This document shows, in pieces, positions 10,199 through 18,506 of a stretch of DNA of 38,316 bases (position 1 is the first letter of the stretch; each line of letters opens with the position of its first letter). Source of the stretch: Acinetobacter sp. (GTDB taxonomy: Bacteria; Pseudomonadota; Gammaproteobacteria; Pseudomonadales; Moraxellaceae); assembly GCA_008017315.1 (NCBI GenBank), contig SSHE01000004.1, positions 1-38,316 on the forward strand, in the 5' to 3' direction. The notes under the pieces are model-generated. The model ran no database searches. It saw nothing but the letters and a program-made list of their open reading frames with translations, and was not told the DNA's origin. Position numbers and translations under genes: made by a program.

Positions 10199-10768
10199 AT
10201 GGGATTAATTTTCTTTATTTTAGTGACGATTATTACAGAAATCTTTATCTGGATTTTTGTAGGCAAACTTGTTGGTAGTGGCTGGTATGTATTTTTCTGG
10301 TTTGTGGCGGCTTTTTTTATCGGTTTAAATCTATTGCGTCGTAGCACAACACATATCATGCCACAGATGCAGCAAATGCAAATGACAGGGCAGATGGCAG
10401 GCGATATGCAAAGCAGTGGCAAATACATGGTACGAGCGATTGCAGGCTTTCTGTTGATGTTACCAGGATTATTAACCGATGTGATTGCCGTTTTGCTCTT
10501 GATTCCTGCGGTGCAAAATGTGTTTAAAAATACAGCCATGAAAATCATGCAACAACGCCAACAAGCCATGATGAATAAGATGATGGGAGGCATGGGGGGC
10601 GGTGCAGCTGGGGCAAATCCTTTTGCTGATTTAATGCGTCAGATGGAGGAAATGCAACGTGGACAGACGGGCGGACAGCAATACGGTCGTCATGATTCAA
10701 GCATTATTGATGGTGAAGCACGAGAGGTCAAAGAAGAACCTAAGCGTATCAATGCACCAAAAGAATGA
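10199..10768 (+). CDS. fxsA: FxsA-family inner-membrane protein
   Basis: Membrane protein of the FxsA family, named because overproduction in E. coli relieves exclusion of phage T7 by the F plasmid; its normal role is unknown. The 189 residues show two hydrophobic N-terminal segments (about 1-45) and another pair near 75-105 (FLLMLPGLLTDVIAVLLLIP), the most conserved part of the family. A cytoplasmic tail rich in Met and Gln (about 115-160) and a charged end follow. The ribosome binding site is weak: the nearest GAGG is about 15 bases upstream. It is divergent from ruvC and ends at a strong hairpin shared with the convergent regulator gene. Confidence 0.88.
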   Translation: MGLIFFILVTIITEIFIWIFVGKLVGSGWYVFFWFVAAFFIGLNLLRRSTTHIMPQMQQMQMTGQMAGDMQSSGKYMVRAIAGFLLMLPGLLTDVIAVLLLIPAVQNVFKNTAMKIMQQRQQAMMNKMMGGMGGGAAGANPFADLMRQMEEMQRGQTGGQQYGRHDSSIIDGEAREVKEEPKRINAPKE

Positions 10769-10772
10769 AAGC

Positions 10773-10801
10773 AAAAATGCCTGAATCTTTCAGGCATTTT
10801 T
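10773..10801. terminator. Bidirectional terminator, fxsA/vfr
   Basis: A perfect 13-bp stem (AAAAATGCCTGAA with its complement) around a 3-base loop, flanked by A and T runs, sits between the stop codons of the convergent genes. It has the classical form of an intrinsic terminator working in both directions. Confidence 0.92.
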
Positions 10802-10819
10802 ATGTAAAAAATATCGAGA

Positions 10820-11539
10820 TTATTCATCCTCATCGAAAGCATCATCCTCAGCTGCTTTGTCTTGGACTGGGTAAAGTGAACTATCATAAATTAAAATGGC
10901 TTTACCTTCAGTTTCAATCATACCTTGCTCTTCCAAGGTTTTGAGCACTCGTCCGACCATTTCACGAGAACAACCGACTAAACGTCCAATTTCCTGACGT
11001 GTAATGCGAATCTGACGACCATTAGGTAACATCATTGCTTCAGGTTGATTGGCAAGGTCAATCAGACAACGTGCAATACGACCAGAAACGTCGATAAAGG
11101 CAAGGTCAGTGACTTTACGTGTGGTATTTTTTAGGCGGCGTGTAAGCTGAGCAAAAATAGCATAATTTAAATCAGGGTATTGCTGACTTAATTCATGGAA
11201 TGTGCGGTAATCAATTTCGGCAATTTCGCAAGTGTCACGTGTACGAACTTCAGCTGTACGTTCTGGTTTGGCTTCAAACAAACCCATCTCACCAAAAAAA
11301 TCACCTGCATTGAGATAAGCGACGATAATTTCACGATCGGCATCTTCTTCTAAGATGATAGATACTGAACCCTTGAGTATGAGATACAGCGAATGGGATT
11401 CTGTTCCAGCGTGTACGATGGTTGTTTTTTTAGGAAACCGATTAATTTTCGCACGTTTAAGTAATGCCTTAACCGATACGGGTAATTGCCCTGGTGACAA
11501 AGCATCCGTACTTAATCTTGAAAAATCAGAAGATAGCAT
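10820..11539 (-). CDS. vfr: CRP/Vfr-type cAMP receptor transcription regulator
   Basis: Global regulator of the CRP-FNR family. The 239-residue protein has an N-terminal cyclic-nucleotide-binding domain with FGEMGLFE (about 82-89) and the phosphate-binding ERTAEVRT just after it, a dimerisation helix, and a C-terminal winged helix with recognition helix SREMVGRVLKTLEEQG. It ends in an acidic tail. I placed the start at ATG 11539, preceded by GGGG eight bases away; an upstream in-frame ATG at 11581 would lie upstream of the apparent -10. The sequence resembles Vfr of Pseudomonas and Acinetobacter more than Fnr, with no N-terminal iron-sulfur cysteines. It is divergent from an OsmC-like gene, as E. 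coli crp is from yhfA. Autoregulation is possible, as described under the promoter entry. Confidence 0.93.
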   Translation of the reverse strand: MLSSDFSRLSTDALSPGQLPVSVKALLKRAKINRFPKKTTIVHAGTESHSLYLILKGSVSIILEEDADREIIVAYLNAGDFFGEMGLFEAKPERTAEVRTRDTCEIAEIDYRTFHELSQQYPDLNYAIFAQLTRRLKNTTRKVTDLAFIDVSGRIARCLIDLANQPEAMMLPNGRQIRITRQEIGRLVGCSREMVGRVLKTLEEQGMIETEGKAILIYDSSLYPVQDKAAEDDAFDEDE

Positions 11540-11559
11540 GATAAACCCCAGTTTTTGAT

Positions 11560-11587
11560 AATATAAATAGCCACTGTCCATGTGTAA
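11560..11587 (-). promoter_or_regulatory. Probable vfr promoter
   Basis: Read on the minus strand, TTACAC (11587-11582) and TATATT (11565-11560) are separated by 16 bases and lie about 20 bases upstream of the chosen ATG. The -35 overlaps a CRP-like sequence. The promoter is assigned by eye. Confidence 0.5.
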
Positions 11588-11596
11588 TCAGTTACG
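11581..11596. promoter_or_regulatory. Degenerate CRP-like site over the vfr -35
   Basis: TGTGT-N6-TTACG matches the TGTGA-N6-TCACA consensus at four of five and three of five positions. It overlaps the proposed vfr -35 in the 127-base divergent region, where a bound regulator could repress vfr and affect the OsmC gene. Evidence is weak. Confidence 0.3.
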
Positions 11597-11666
11597 TTCA
11601 TACCCAGTGGTATGCTAGTATATGACACATTAATTAGAAATGTAGCGTTTTTTGCGTGGAGTTGCA

Positions 11667-12089
11667 ATGCAGGCAAGTGTACAATGGTTAGATAATGTAA
11701 GTTTTCGAGCAACTTCTGCCAGTGGGCATGACGTTGTGATGGATGGTTCCCCAGAATATGGCGGTCAAAATAAAGGTGCAAGACCAATGGAACTGATCCT
11801 GATGGGGGTAGGTGGCTGTGCATCTTTTGATATAGTCACTATTTTAAAAAAAGCTCGTCAGGATATTACCGATGTTCGATGTGAATTGCAGGCTGAACGA
11901 GCGGATGCTATTCCTGCGGTATTTACCAAAATTCATTTACATTTTGTCGTATCGGGTCGTGCGATCAAAGAAAAACAAGTGGCAAAAGCAGTTGAGCTTT
12001 CAGCGGAAAAATATTGCTCAGCCAGTAGGATGTTAAGCGATGGTGGGGTAGAGATTAGCCACGATTTCGAGATTATTGAAGTAGAATAA
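11667..12089 (+). CDS. yhfA: OsmC/Ohr-superfamily protein (YhfA-like)
   Basis: Small protein of the OsmC fold; characterised members are thiol-dependent peroxidases acting on organic hydroperoxides. The 140 residues keep both family cysteines, Cys51 in GVGGCASFD and Cys117 in EKYCSASRML, and the RPMELILMGVGG helix start. The ATG at 11667 has GGAG seven bases upstream, so a TTG five codons earlier is unlikely. Its position, divergent from a crp-type gene, matches yhfA beside crp in E. coli, and that subfamily is the best assignment. The substrate of YhfA-type proteins has not been established as far as I know. It ends at a very strong hairpin shared with rluE. Confidence 0.88.
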   Translation: MQASVQWLDNVSFRATSASGHDVVMDGSPEYGGQNKGARPMELILMGVGGCASFDIVTILKKARQDITDVRCELQAERADAIPAVFTKIHLHFVVSGRAIKEKQVAKAVELSAEKYCSASRMLSDGGVEISHDFEIIEVE

Positions 12090-12095
12090 TATTCA

Positions 12096-12137
12096 AAAAC
12101 TGAAATATCATGTCACTCTACATGATATTTCAGTTTT
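12096..12137. terminator. Bidirectional terminator, yhfA/rluE
   Basis: A perfect 18-bp stem (12096-12113 with 12120-12137) and a 6-base loop, with A and T runs at the outer ends, fills the 52-base gap between convergent yhfA and rluE. It is the longest perfect stem I found in the window. Confidence 0.92.
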
Positions 12138-12141
12138 GCCA

Positions 12142-12927
12142 CTATCTATCTCTGCGTCCACGCTGCTTGGTATTGGCTCTAGTTGTACCATTGGTAATGC
12201 GTTTGGGTTTTGCAGTGTCATCAGATTTAAAAATTTCTGCTCGAATTTTTGCCCGTTTTTTATTTTGTTTGGCTTGTGCTAGGTCTTTTTTAGAACGTGG
12301 TGCGGTTTTAGATGTGGGTTTATCTTCTACTTGGGTGAGCTTGGCTTGTCGAACCACTTGCTGAAATTCATCATAAAATAAAGGTTCAAGCGTACGCTGA
12401 TCGCCACTTTCTAAGCCTAAATCGAGCAAATTGACCGAACCAATCTGCGTACGGATTAAGCGTAGCGTCGGGAAACCAACAGCCGCTGTCATACGTCTGA
12501 CTTGTCGATTGCGACCTTCACAAATTTGGATTTCTACCCATGACGTTGGAATATTGGCACGAAAACGGACAGGAGGGTCACGCTGCCATAACCATTCAGG
12601 TGCATCTATCATGCGTACTTTGGCAGGCAGGGTCAAACCATCATTGAGCTCTACACCTTGTTGTAAGCGTAAAATAGCGTCTTCGGTGATTTGCCCATCG
12701 ACCTGTGCCAAATAGGTCTTATATTGTTTAAACTTGGGATTGGTGATGTGTTGATTGACTGCACCATTATCCGTGAGCAGCATTAACCCTTCAGAATCAC
12801 GATCCAGTCGTCCAGCGACTCTTAGACTATCGTCGGAAATGAAATTGGCAAGGGTAATTTGGCTACCTTCTCCACGAAATTGGGAATGTACGTCAAAAGG
12901 CTTATTAAATGCGACAATTTTTACCAT
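12142..12927 (-). CDS. rluE: 23S rRNA pseudouridine synthase, RluE type
   Basis: Modifies a uridine of 23S rRNA (U2457 in E. coli) to pseudouridine. The 261 residues include the RsuA/RluB/E/F-family catalytic motif GRLDRDSEGL with Asp42, FNKPFDV near the start, EGRNRQVRRMTA in the second half, and the RluE-like PEWLWQRDPPVRFR region. There is no S4 domain, as expected for RluE. Beyond the catalytic core (about residue 185 on) lies a Lys/Arg-rich tail of about 75 residues, ending TKQRGRRDR, that the E. coli enzyme lacks at this end; E. coli instead has a basic N-terminal leader. No good ribosome binding site precedes the ATG. It is divergent from icd, the same arrangement as in E. coli. Confidence 0.92.
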   Translation of the reverse strand: MVKIVAFNKPFDVHSQFRGEGSQITLANFISDDSLRVAGRLDRDSEGLMLLTDNGAVNQHITNPKFKQYKTYLAQVDGQITEDAILRLQQGVELNDGLTLPAKVRMIDAPEWLWQRDPPVRFRANIPTSWVEIQICEGRNRQVRRMTAAVGFPTLRLIRTQIGSVNLLDLGLESGDQRTLEPLFYDEFQQVVRQAKLTQVEDKPTSKTAPRSKKDLAQAKQNKKRAKIRAEIFKSDDTAKPKRITNGTTRANTKQRGRRDR

Positions 12928-13118
12928 AATTTACTACTTTAGTCGAATCAAGGGTTTAGAAAATGCTGACACTATTAATTTGAGAAATATTGCTATTTAA
13001 CAGATAAATCACAAAAGTATTGTACATCCTTTACTATATAACACGTTAAGATACAGTTTGATGATGCCAATGGTATCACGTTTGAAAATCGCCAAAACAA
13101 TGAAGGAGCACCTGTACA

Positions 13119-14375
13119 ATGGGTTATCAGAAGATCGTGGTTCCTGCCGATGGTGACAAAATTACCGTAAATGCAGACCTGTCACTGAATGTTCCAAACC
13201 ATCCGATTATCCCTTTTATTGAGGGCGATGGGATTGGTGTGGATATTACACCAGCAATGAAAGCAGTGGTAGATGCCGCTGTATTAAAAGCATACGGTGG
13301 CAAGCGTTCGATCGAATGGATGGAAGTTTACTGTGGCGAAAAAGCAGATAAAATCTATGGCACATATATGCCAGAAGAAACATTTGAAGCATTGCGTGAG
13401 TATATTGTCTCCATTAAAGGGCCTTTAACGACCCCAGTGGGCGGTGGTATTCGCTCATTAAATGTTGCATTGCGTCAAGAGCTGGATTTATATGTGTGTG
13501 TACGTCCAGTACGCTGGTTTGAGGGTGTACCATCACCAGTACAACATCCAGAATTGACCGATATGGTGATTTTCCGTGAAAACTCGGAAGATATCTATGC
13601 TGGAATTGAATGGAAAGCGGATTCGGAAGAAGCCAAAAAAGTGATTAAATTCTTACAGGAAGAAATGGGTGTCACCAAAATCCGTTTCCCTGAAGGATGT
13701 GGTATTGGGATTAAGCCTGTATCGAAAGAAGGTACACAGCGTTTAGTTCGTAAAGCTATTCAATTTGCCATCGATAATGATAAGCCGAATGTGACTTTGG
13801 TACATAAAGGCAACATTATGAAATACACCGAAGGTGCGTTCAAAGAATGGGGCTATGAGCTTGCGATGGAACGTTTTGGTGGAGAACTCCTAGATGGCGG
13901 GCCTTGGGTAAAAATTAAAAACCCAAAAAATGGTAAAGATATCATCATTAAAGATGTGATTGCTGACGCATTCTTGCAACAAATTTTGATGCGTCCTGCG
14001 GATTATTCAGTTATTGCTACACTGAATTTGAATGGTGATTATATTTCTGATGCACTTGCGGCGGAAGTTGGTGGTATTGGTATTGCACCAGGTGCAAATA
14101 TCGGTGGTGCGATTGCAGTCTATGAAGCAACGCACGGTACAGCACCAAAATATGCAGGACAGGATAAAGTAAACCCAGGTTCAATCATTCTTTCTGCGGA
14201 AATGATGCTACGTGATATGGGATGGATTGAAGCGGCAGACTTGATTATTAAAGGTGTGGCTGGTGCAATTGCAGCGAAAACAGTCACTTACGATTTTGAA
14301 CGTCTGATGCCAAATGCAACATTATTACGTTGTTCTGAGTTTGGAGATGCGATTATTCAGCACATGGATGAATAA
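13119..14375 (+). CDS. icd: NADP-dependent isocitrate dehydrogenase (dimeric)
   Basis: TCA-cycle enzyme converting isocitrate to 2-oxoglutarate, CO2 and NADPH. The 418-residue protein is very like E. coli Icd. The substrate loop [13 protein letters not shown] contains Ser113, the residue phosphorylated by AceK in E. coli, with the same number. [10 protein letters not shown] and the C-terminal [17 protein letters not shown] are present, the Lys-Tyr and Val of the last specifying NADP. AAGGAG lies ten bases before the ATG. A hairpin terminator follows at 14395. aceK is not in the window, so whether Ser113 is regulated is open. Acinetobacter species often also have a monomeric isozyme elsewhere. 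Confidence 0.97.
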   Translation: MGYQKIVVPADGDKITVNADLSLNVPNHPIIPFIEGDGIGVDITPAMKAVVDAAVLKAYGGKRSIEWMEVYCGEKADKIYGTYMPEETFEALREYIVSIKGPLTTPVGGGIRSLNVALRQELDLYVCVRPVRWFEGVPSPVQHPELTDMVIFRENSEDIYAGIEWKADSEEAKKVIKFLQEEMGVTKIRFPEGCGIGIKPVSKEGTQRLVRKAIQFAIDNDKPNVTLVHKGNIMKYTEGAFKEWGYELAMERFGGELLDGGPWVKIKNPKNGKDIIIKDVIADAFLQQILMRPADYSVIATLNLNGDYISDALAAEVGGIGIAPGANIGGAIAVYEATHGTAPKYAGQDKVNPGSIILSAEMMLRDMGWIEAADLIIKGVAGAIAAKTVTYDFERLMPNATLLRCSEFGDAIIQHMDE

Positions 14376-14394
14376 CCACACGACCAGCACAGAC

Positions 14395-14419
14395 AAGGGC
14401 GGATAATATCCGCCTTTTT
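14395..14419 (+). terminator. icd terminator
   Basis: A roughly 10-bp stem (AAGGGCGGAT with ATCCGCCTTT, 3-base loop, one wobble) ends in TTTTT. It lies 20 bases after the icd stop codon. Confidence 0.85.
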
Positions 14420-14516
14420 CTCTTTATTATTGTTATATATCGTTAATGTTTGAACAATCTGCTTAAAAATATGTTAAGTTAGCGGAAAGCGATGTTGCCT
14501 ATTGTTTAATATTTTT

Positions 14517-14975
14517 ATGAAAAATTTAGTTTTAACAATATCTTGTTTGCTCTGTTCAACGATGATTTGGGCACAGAATCCACCACAGCAAGATGCTGCG
14601 GAACAAAGTCCAATTCAGATTGTCAATCGACCTGCACTATTGGGACAGTGGGGCATGGAAATTCCAAGTAATCGACAATGTGTTGAATATTATAATTTTC
14701 GAGATAATAATGAAGTCGTGATTAAAAGCGATCGAGAATGGTCAATAGGACAATATCAATATCAGATTCCCAATAATCGTGGTGAGCAAGTATCTACATT
14801 GGTGATGCATATCCAATACGATAATAATCAAAAAGATTGTTCGGGTGTACAGGTTGATCAAACAGGAGAAATTCAACAATTTTTTGTAAAATGGGTTAAT
14901 CCAACTCGTATTGAATTTTGTGGGAATGATAAGGGTGAAAAATGCTTTGCAGTGCTGAATAAGCAGCTACCTTAA
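14517..14975 (+). CDS. Small exported protein of unknown function
   Basis: The 152-residue product starts with a classical signal peptide: Lys3, a hydrophobic core LVLTISCLLCSTMI, and a likely cut after WA (residues 18-19) before QNPP. There is no lipobox. The mature part begins with a Gln/Pro-rich stretch, then a compact domain with LLGQWGMEIP and WSIGQYQYQIP. It contains several cysteines (in RQCVEYYNF, KDCSGV, EFCGND and EKCFAVL), an even number that could form two disulfides in the periplasm. I do not recognise the fold. The ATG at 14517 has no clear ribosome binding site, and TTG at 14502 would add five residues. It stands alone after icd. Confidence 0.75.
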   Translation: MKNLVLTISCLLCSTMIWAQNPPQQDAAEQSPIQIVNRPALLGQWGMEIPSNRQCVEYYNFRDNNEVVIKSDREWSIGQYQYQIPNNRGEQVSTLVMHIQYDNNQKDCSGVQVDQTGEIQQFFVKWVNPTRIEFCGNDKGEKCFAVLNKQLP

Positions 14976-14986
14976 ACTTTTTATCC

Positions 14987-15016
14987 AAAAAATAAGCCCT
15001 TACAGGCTTATTTTTT
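14987..15016. terminator. Bidirectional terminator before accC
   Basis: A perfect 12-bp stem (AAAAAATAAGCC with its complement, 6-base loop) with T and A tails lies between the exported-protein gene and the convergent accC. It overlaps the accC stop codon at 15008-15010. Confidence 0.9.
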
Positions 15017-16369
15017 TTCATCTTTCACAAAAGGTTTAAGCAAATGTTTTTCCAAATAGTGAATATCCATTGCTGTTTCACAGAATTGCTCATCATTGAG
15101 AATGATATTCTTGTGCAATGGGATATTGGTTTTAATGCCTGTTAAGACGCATTCATCCAATGCTTGTTTTAGTCGTGCAATGGCTGTATGACGGTCATTA
15201 CCATGGGCAATGAGTTTTGCAATCATAGAATCATAATAGGGCGGAATGCTATAGCCTGCGTAAATATGCGAATCCATGCGAATGCCTGCACCACCTGGGA
15301 CAAAATATTGTTCAATTTTGCCAGCAGAGGGTAAGAAAGTTTGTGGGTCTTCGGCATTGATACGGCATTCTATGGCATGACCACGAACTTCGATATCCTC
15401 TTGCTTGAGATTTAGTCCTAAGCCAGACGCAATGCGAATTTGTTGTTCGATAATGTCAATGCCTGTGACCATTTCGGTGACAGGATGTTCAACTTGAACC
15501 CGTGTATTCATTTCGATGAAGAAAAATTCACCGTCCTCATATAGAAACTCAAATGTTCCAGCACCACGATATTGAATGAGTTTGCAGGCATTGACGCAGG
15601 CTTCTAAAATCTCGGCACGGGCATCAGGTGGCAAGTCAGGAGCTGGTGCTTCTTCTAATACTTTTTGGTGACGACGCTGTAATGAGCAGTCACGATCATA
15701 TAAATGAATGGCATGACCATTACCATCGCCTAAAACTTGCACTTCGACATGACGAGGCTGTTGTAAAAAACGCTCCATATAGACCGTGTCATCACCGAAC
15801 CACATTTCGGCATCACGTTGAGCTGCTTGTACGGATTCCAGTAAGGTATCAACACGTTCTACAATGCGCATCCCTCGACCACCACCGCCAGATGCTGCTT
15901 TTACAATCAAAGGAAAGCCTATGTCTTTGGCTGCGGCAAGGGCATTGTGTGGTGTTACTGCATGGTCACAACCAGGTACAGTGGGGACACCTGCTTTTTT
16001 CATGGCGACAATAGCAGACACTTTGTTGCCCATGAGGCGGATGTGTTCAGGGCGAGGGCCAATAAAGGTGAATCCTGAATTTTCAACAATTTCTGCAAAT
16101 TCGGCATTTTCAGATAAAAAGCCATAACCAGGGTGAATGGCATCTGCCCCAGTCACTTCCGCCGCAGTAATAATGGCAGGGATATTGAGATAACTTTCAC
16201 TACTTGCTCCAGGCCCGATACACACCGCTTCATCAACAAAACGTAAGTGCATGAGGTCTTTATCTGCATCGGAATAGACCCCCACTGTTTTGATCCCGAG
16301 TATTTTGCATGCCCGTGTAATCCTAAGGGCGATTTCACCACGATTGGCGATTAAAATCTTTTGTAGCAT
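15008..16369 (-). CDS. accC: Biotin carboxylase subunit of acetyl-CoA carboxylase
   Basis: ATP-dependent carboxylation of the biotin carried by AccB, the first half-reaction of acetyl-CoA carboxylase and so of fatty-acid synthesis. The 453 residues show the usual order: N-terminal [14 protein letters not shown] domain, [14 protein letters not shown], the ATP-grasp glycine loop [12 protein letters not shown] near 165, [18 protein letters not shown], and the active-site [14 protein letters not shown] with catalytic Arg and Glu. It lies 18 bases downstream of accB and is surely cotranscribed with it. The alpha and beta subunits of the carboxyltransferase (accA, accD) are elsewhere, as is normal. 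Confidence 0.97.
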   Translation of the reverse strand: MLQKILIANRGEIALRITRACKILGIKTVGVYSDADKDLMHLRFVDEAVCIGPGASSESYLNIPAIITAAEVTGADAIHPGYGFLSENAEFAEIVENSGFTFIGPRPEHIRLMGNKVSAIVAMKKAGVPTVPGCDHAVTPHNALAAAKDIGFPLIVKAASGGGGRGMRIVERVDTLLESVQAAQRDAEMWFGDDTVYMERFLQQPRHVEVQVLGDGNGHAIHLYDRDCSLQRRHQKVLEEAPAPDLPPDARAEILEACVNACKLIQYRGAGTFEFLYEDGEFFFIEMNTRVQVEHPVTEMVTGIDIIEQQIRIASGLGLNLKQEDIEVRGHAIECRINAEDPQTFLPSAGKIEQYFVPGGAGIRMDSHIYAGYSIPPYYDSMIAKLIAHGNDRHTAIARLKQALDECVLTGIKTNIPLHKNIILNDEQFCETAMDIHYLEKHLLKPFVKDEKK

Positions 16370-16387
16370 GGCATACGTTCTCTAGGT

Positions 16388-16795
16388 TTAGGCACGGTAG
16401 CGGAATAGAGGTTGTCCAAATTGTACCACATCGCCATTTTTGACCAGAATTTCTTCAATGACACCACTTTGAGTGGCTTCAATGGGGTTCATGATTTTCA
16501 TAGCCTCGATAATGCCAAGATTTTCACCAGCAGAAACGGTTTGCCCAATTTTGACAAAGGGTGCTTCGCCTGGATTGGGGGCAGCATAGAATACCCCGAC
16601 CATCGGTGCGGTTTCGATTGCACCACGAGAAGATTTAACCACAGGAGCTTCTATCGGCGTAGGGTTGGGGGTACTGGCGATGATAGGGACACGGCGTGTC
16701 AGAGAAATCGCCTGATCGCCTTCTTTGACTTCGATGGCTTGCAAGTCGGACTCAATCATCAAATCTATAAGTTTTTTTATTTTACGGATATCCAT
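16388..16795 (-). CDS. accB: Biotin carboxyl carrier protein
   Basis: Carries biotin between biotin carboxylase and carboxyltransferase. The 135-residue protein has an N-terminal helix (MDIRKIKKLIDLMIES), a short Pro-rich linker (about 38-55) and the C-terminal biotinyl domain. The biotinylation motif EAMKIMN (97-103) puts biotin on Lys100. The thumb loop typical of BCCP (APNPGEAPFVKIGQ, about 72-85) is present, separating it from lipoyl domains. E. coli has MKMMN at the same place; the Ile variant is conservative. It lies between aroQ and accC with 12- and 18-base gaps. Confidence 0.97.
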   Translation of the reverse strand: MDIRKIKKLIDLMIESDLQAIEVKEGDQAISLTRRVPIIASTPNPTPIEAPVVKSSRGAIETAPMVGVFYAAPNPGEAPFVKIGQTVSAGENLGIIEAMKIMNPIEATQSGVIEEILVKNGDVVQFGQPLFRYRA

Positions 16796-16807
16796 GGGTA
16801 AATTTCC

Positions 16808-17260
16808 TTAAACAATAGGGGGCTGAAGACGTTGTATGGCAAAATCCAGAGCAAATTCATAGCCTTTTGCACCCAGTCCACAAATGACACCTACCGCTTT
16901 ATCTGATAAATAGGAATGATGTCTGAACGATTCTCGTGCGTGTACATTGGAGAGATGAACTTCGATAAATGGGATATTGACCCCGAGTAGTGCATCTCGT
17001 AATCCGACTGAAGTATGTGTCAATGCTGCTGGATTGATAATGATAAATCCAATGCCTTGCTGAGCAGCTTGATGAATCTGGTCAATAATGCCACCTTCCC
17101 AGTTGCTTTGGAATGCAGCCAGCTGAATATTGGCATTTGCTGCCTTTTGTTTTAATGTCTGGTTGATATCTTCTAATGTGAGGTGTCCATATACTTCTGG
17201 CTCACGTTGTCCAAGTAAGTTGAGATTGGGACCATGAATAACTAAAATGCGAGTTTGCAT
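16808..17260 (-). CDS. aroQ: Type II 3-dehydroquinate dehydratase
   Basis: Third step of the shikimate pathway, dehydration of 3-dehydroquinate to 3-dehydroshikimate. The 150-residue product begins [20 protein letters not shown], with the catalytic Tyr24 in EPEVYG and the anion-binding [10 protein letters not shown] and [11 protein letters not shown] (His102). The dodecameric type II length is normal. I use ATG 17260; an upstream in-frame ATG at 17320 would add 20 residues not found in the family. It is first of aroQ-accB-accC, an order shared with Pseudomonas and other gamma-proteobacteria that links aromatic and fatty-acid synthesis. Confidence 0.96.
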   Translation of the reverse strand: MQTRILVIHGPNLNLLGQREPEVYGHLTLEDINQTLKQKAANANIQLAAFQSNWEGGIIDQIHQAAQQGIGFIIINPAALTHTSVGLRDALLGVNIPFIEVHLSNVHARESFRHHSYLSDKAVGVICGLGAKGYEFALDFAIQRLQPPIV

Positions 17261-17502
17261 AGAGGTAATTCCACAGACAAGAGGAGGTAAAGTTATCAAG
17301 TTCACGACAAGTTTAACCAAAAAAGTCGGATTATCGTTGCAAAATGTACTTTATTCTAACTTGTAACAAGATTTAAAACTATTAAAATTTTTAAAAAATT
17401 AATGTAAATTTTGTAGAGAACTGGTCGATGAAGTTGGAAAGTGAGCAATATTTGGATGGAATCTGTCTGCTTCTTAAGCATCAGTGTATTTTGTGTGTAC
17501 TG

Positions 17503-17820
17503 CTATAAGCAGTTGGGCGGTTTGGGCAAACCTGCCAACCGAGTAAGATGTCGTGCGACCAAACCTGTATTAAATTTTTCCATCAAGAGTTGGTTGCTGA
17601 TGTCGGTCTGCACAGTTTTGATCAGATATTTGATCAGTGGGCGAGTGGCTGGTGCATAACCGTAGTCTTGATAAAAAGTTCGTAATGCAAATAAAATCGA
17701 AAAGTGCCAATCATTCAACTCTATATCCAGTGGTTGAGCGAGCTGTTGAGCAATTTCGGGTGTCCAAATTTGATAATGGACTAAATGACCATCTTGGTCG
17801 AGCTCAAGTTGCATCATCAT
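17503..17820 (-). CDS. tusE: Sulfur relay protein TusE (DsrC family)
   Basis: Last TUS carrier before MnmA: accepts persulfide sulfur from TusBCD for 2-thiolation of U34 in tRNAs for Lys, Glu and Gln. The 105 residues fit the TusE/DsrC fold, with DWHFSILFALRTFYQDYGYAPATRP in its centre. The decisive feature is the flexible C-terminal arm ending KPPNCL, with the reactive Cys104 as penultimate residue. The second cysteine of true DsrC about ten residues upstream is absent, which favours TusE over dissimilatory sulfur metabolism. Three successive ATG codons follow AGGA (spacing 2, 5 and 8), so the exact start could be residue 1, 2 or 3. Last gene of tusDCBE, 9 bases after tusB. Confidence 0.9.
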   Translation of the reverse strand: MMMQLELDQDGHLVHYQIWTPEIAQQLAQPLDIELNDWHFSILFALRTFYQDYGYAPATRPLIKYLIKTVQTDISNQLLMEKFNTGLVARHLTRLAGLPKPPNCL

Positions 17821-17829
17821 GATCCTGCA

Positions 17830-18129
17830 TTATTTCCATGTAATGACTTTTGTTGCTTGAGCGATGAGTGCTGCAAACTGCGTATAGTGAATGATTGTGA
17901 TAGGAACTTTGCATGATGGTGCAATCAAGTGTGCATCTGATTCGAGAATATGCAGGTGTTGCAATGTCTCAATATCTGGATGGTGTATGGCAAAAACGGC
18001 ATCTTCCATCAGCAAGATAGCATCCGATGCCTGTTGTAGTGCAGCCAATTCATTTAGGCTATCTTTTAGTCTATTGTAGCTGCTTTGTACGATAAATAAG
18101 CTGTTCATCTGTGACATTGTCATTACCAT
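17830..18129 (-). CDS. tusB: Sulfur relay protein TusB (DsrH family)
   Basis: Subunit of the TusBCD heterohexamer that relays sulfur from TusA to TusE. The 99-residue product has the short DsrH fold, with SLFIVQSSYN at the start, AILLMEDAVFAI in the middle and a C-terminal end ...VITWK like the Trp ending of E. coli TusB. The first ATG (18129) overlaps the end of tusC by seven bases; a second ATG at 18123 forms a TAATG stop-start, so translation is probably coupled either way. A later ATG (NSLF) is also possible. Sequence identity in this family is low, and the call leans on the operon order D-C-B-E. Confidence 0.85.
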   Translation of the reverse strand: MVMTMSQMNSLFIVQSSYNRLKDSLNELAALQQASDAILLMEDAVFAIHHPDIETLQHLHILESDAHLIAPSCKVPITIIHYTQFAALIAQATKVITWK

Positions 18130-18506
18130 GTGATGATATGGTCAAATTGTTGGATAAATGCACGATCTAATTGTGTGGTCATTAAATTGTGGGTACTGGA
18201 TTTGACCAAGGGATGAGCTTGATCTTTGGTCAAAATATATAAATTTTCAATATCGTAAAATTCGAAACTTTGCACCATTTTACTGCCTGATTTTAAAAAA
18301 TGCTGAAGTGGTGTGGTTGGTTGTGCAGGCATCTGTAATAGGCTGAGTGCTGCATCTCGAAACAATACGCTGATAGACAGATTAAAACTGGCAAAAAGTA
18401 ATAATGCACTAATGCTCTCATTGACATTGAGCTGGCTTTGGTCATTTTGCGTAAGGATAATCAGAATATTTTTCACGTGCTTACCATGATGTGTTGCAGA
18501 GAGCAT
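18123..18506 (-). CDS. tusC: Sulfur relay protein TusC (DsrF family)
   Basis: Middle subunit of TusBCD. The 127-residue protein has the DsrE/F-like alternating hydrophobic pattern: VKNILIILTQND, SISALLLFASFNLSISVLFRDAALSLLQ, and the YDIENLYILTKDQA strand near the end. Its ATG overlaps the tusD stop as TAATG (18504-18508), a standard sign of translational coupling. The first ten residues precede the usual family start, so an internal GTG (Val11) remains possible. TusC normally lacks the active cysteine found in TusD, and none of the expected kind is seen here. Confidence 0.87.
   Translation of the reverse strand: MLSATHHGKHVKNILIILTQNDQSQLNVNESISALLLFASFNLSISVLFRDAALSLLQMPAQPTTPLQHFLKSGSKMVQSFEFYDIENLYILTKDQAHPLVKSSTHNLMTTQLDRAFIQQFDHIITW

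Noticed and set aside
12110..12364. A plus-strand frame opposite rluE
   Set aside because: It lies over the shared terminator and the basic tail of rluE; its hydrophobic, Cys-rich product reflects the antisense of Lys/Arg codons.
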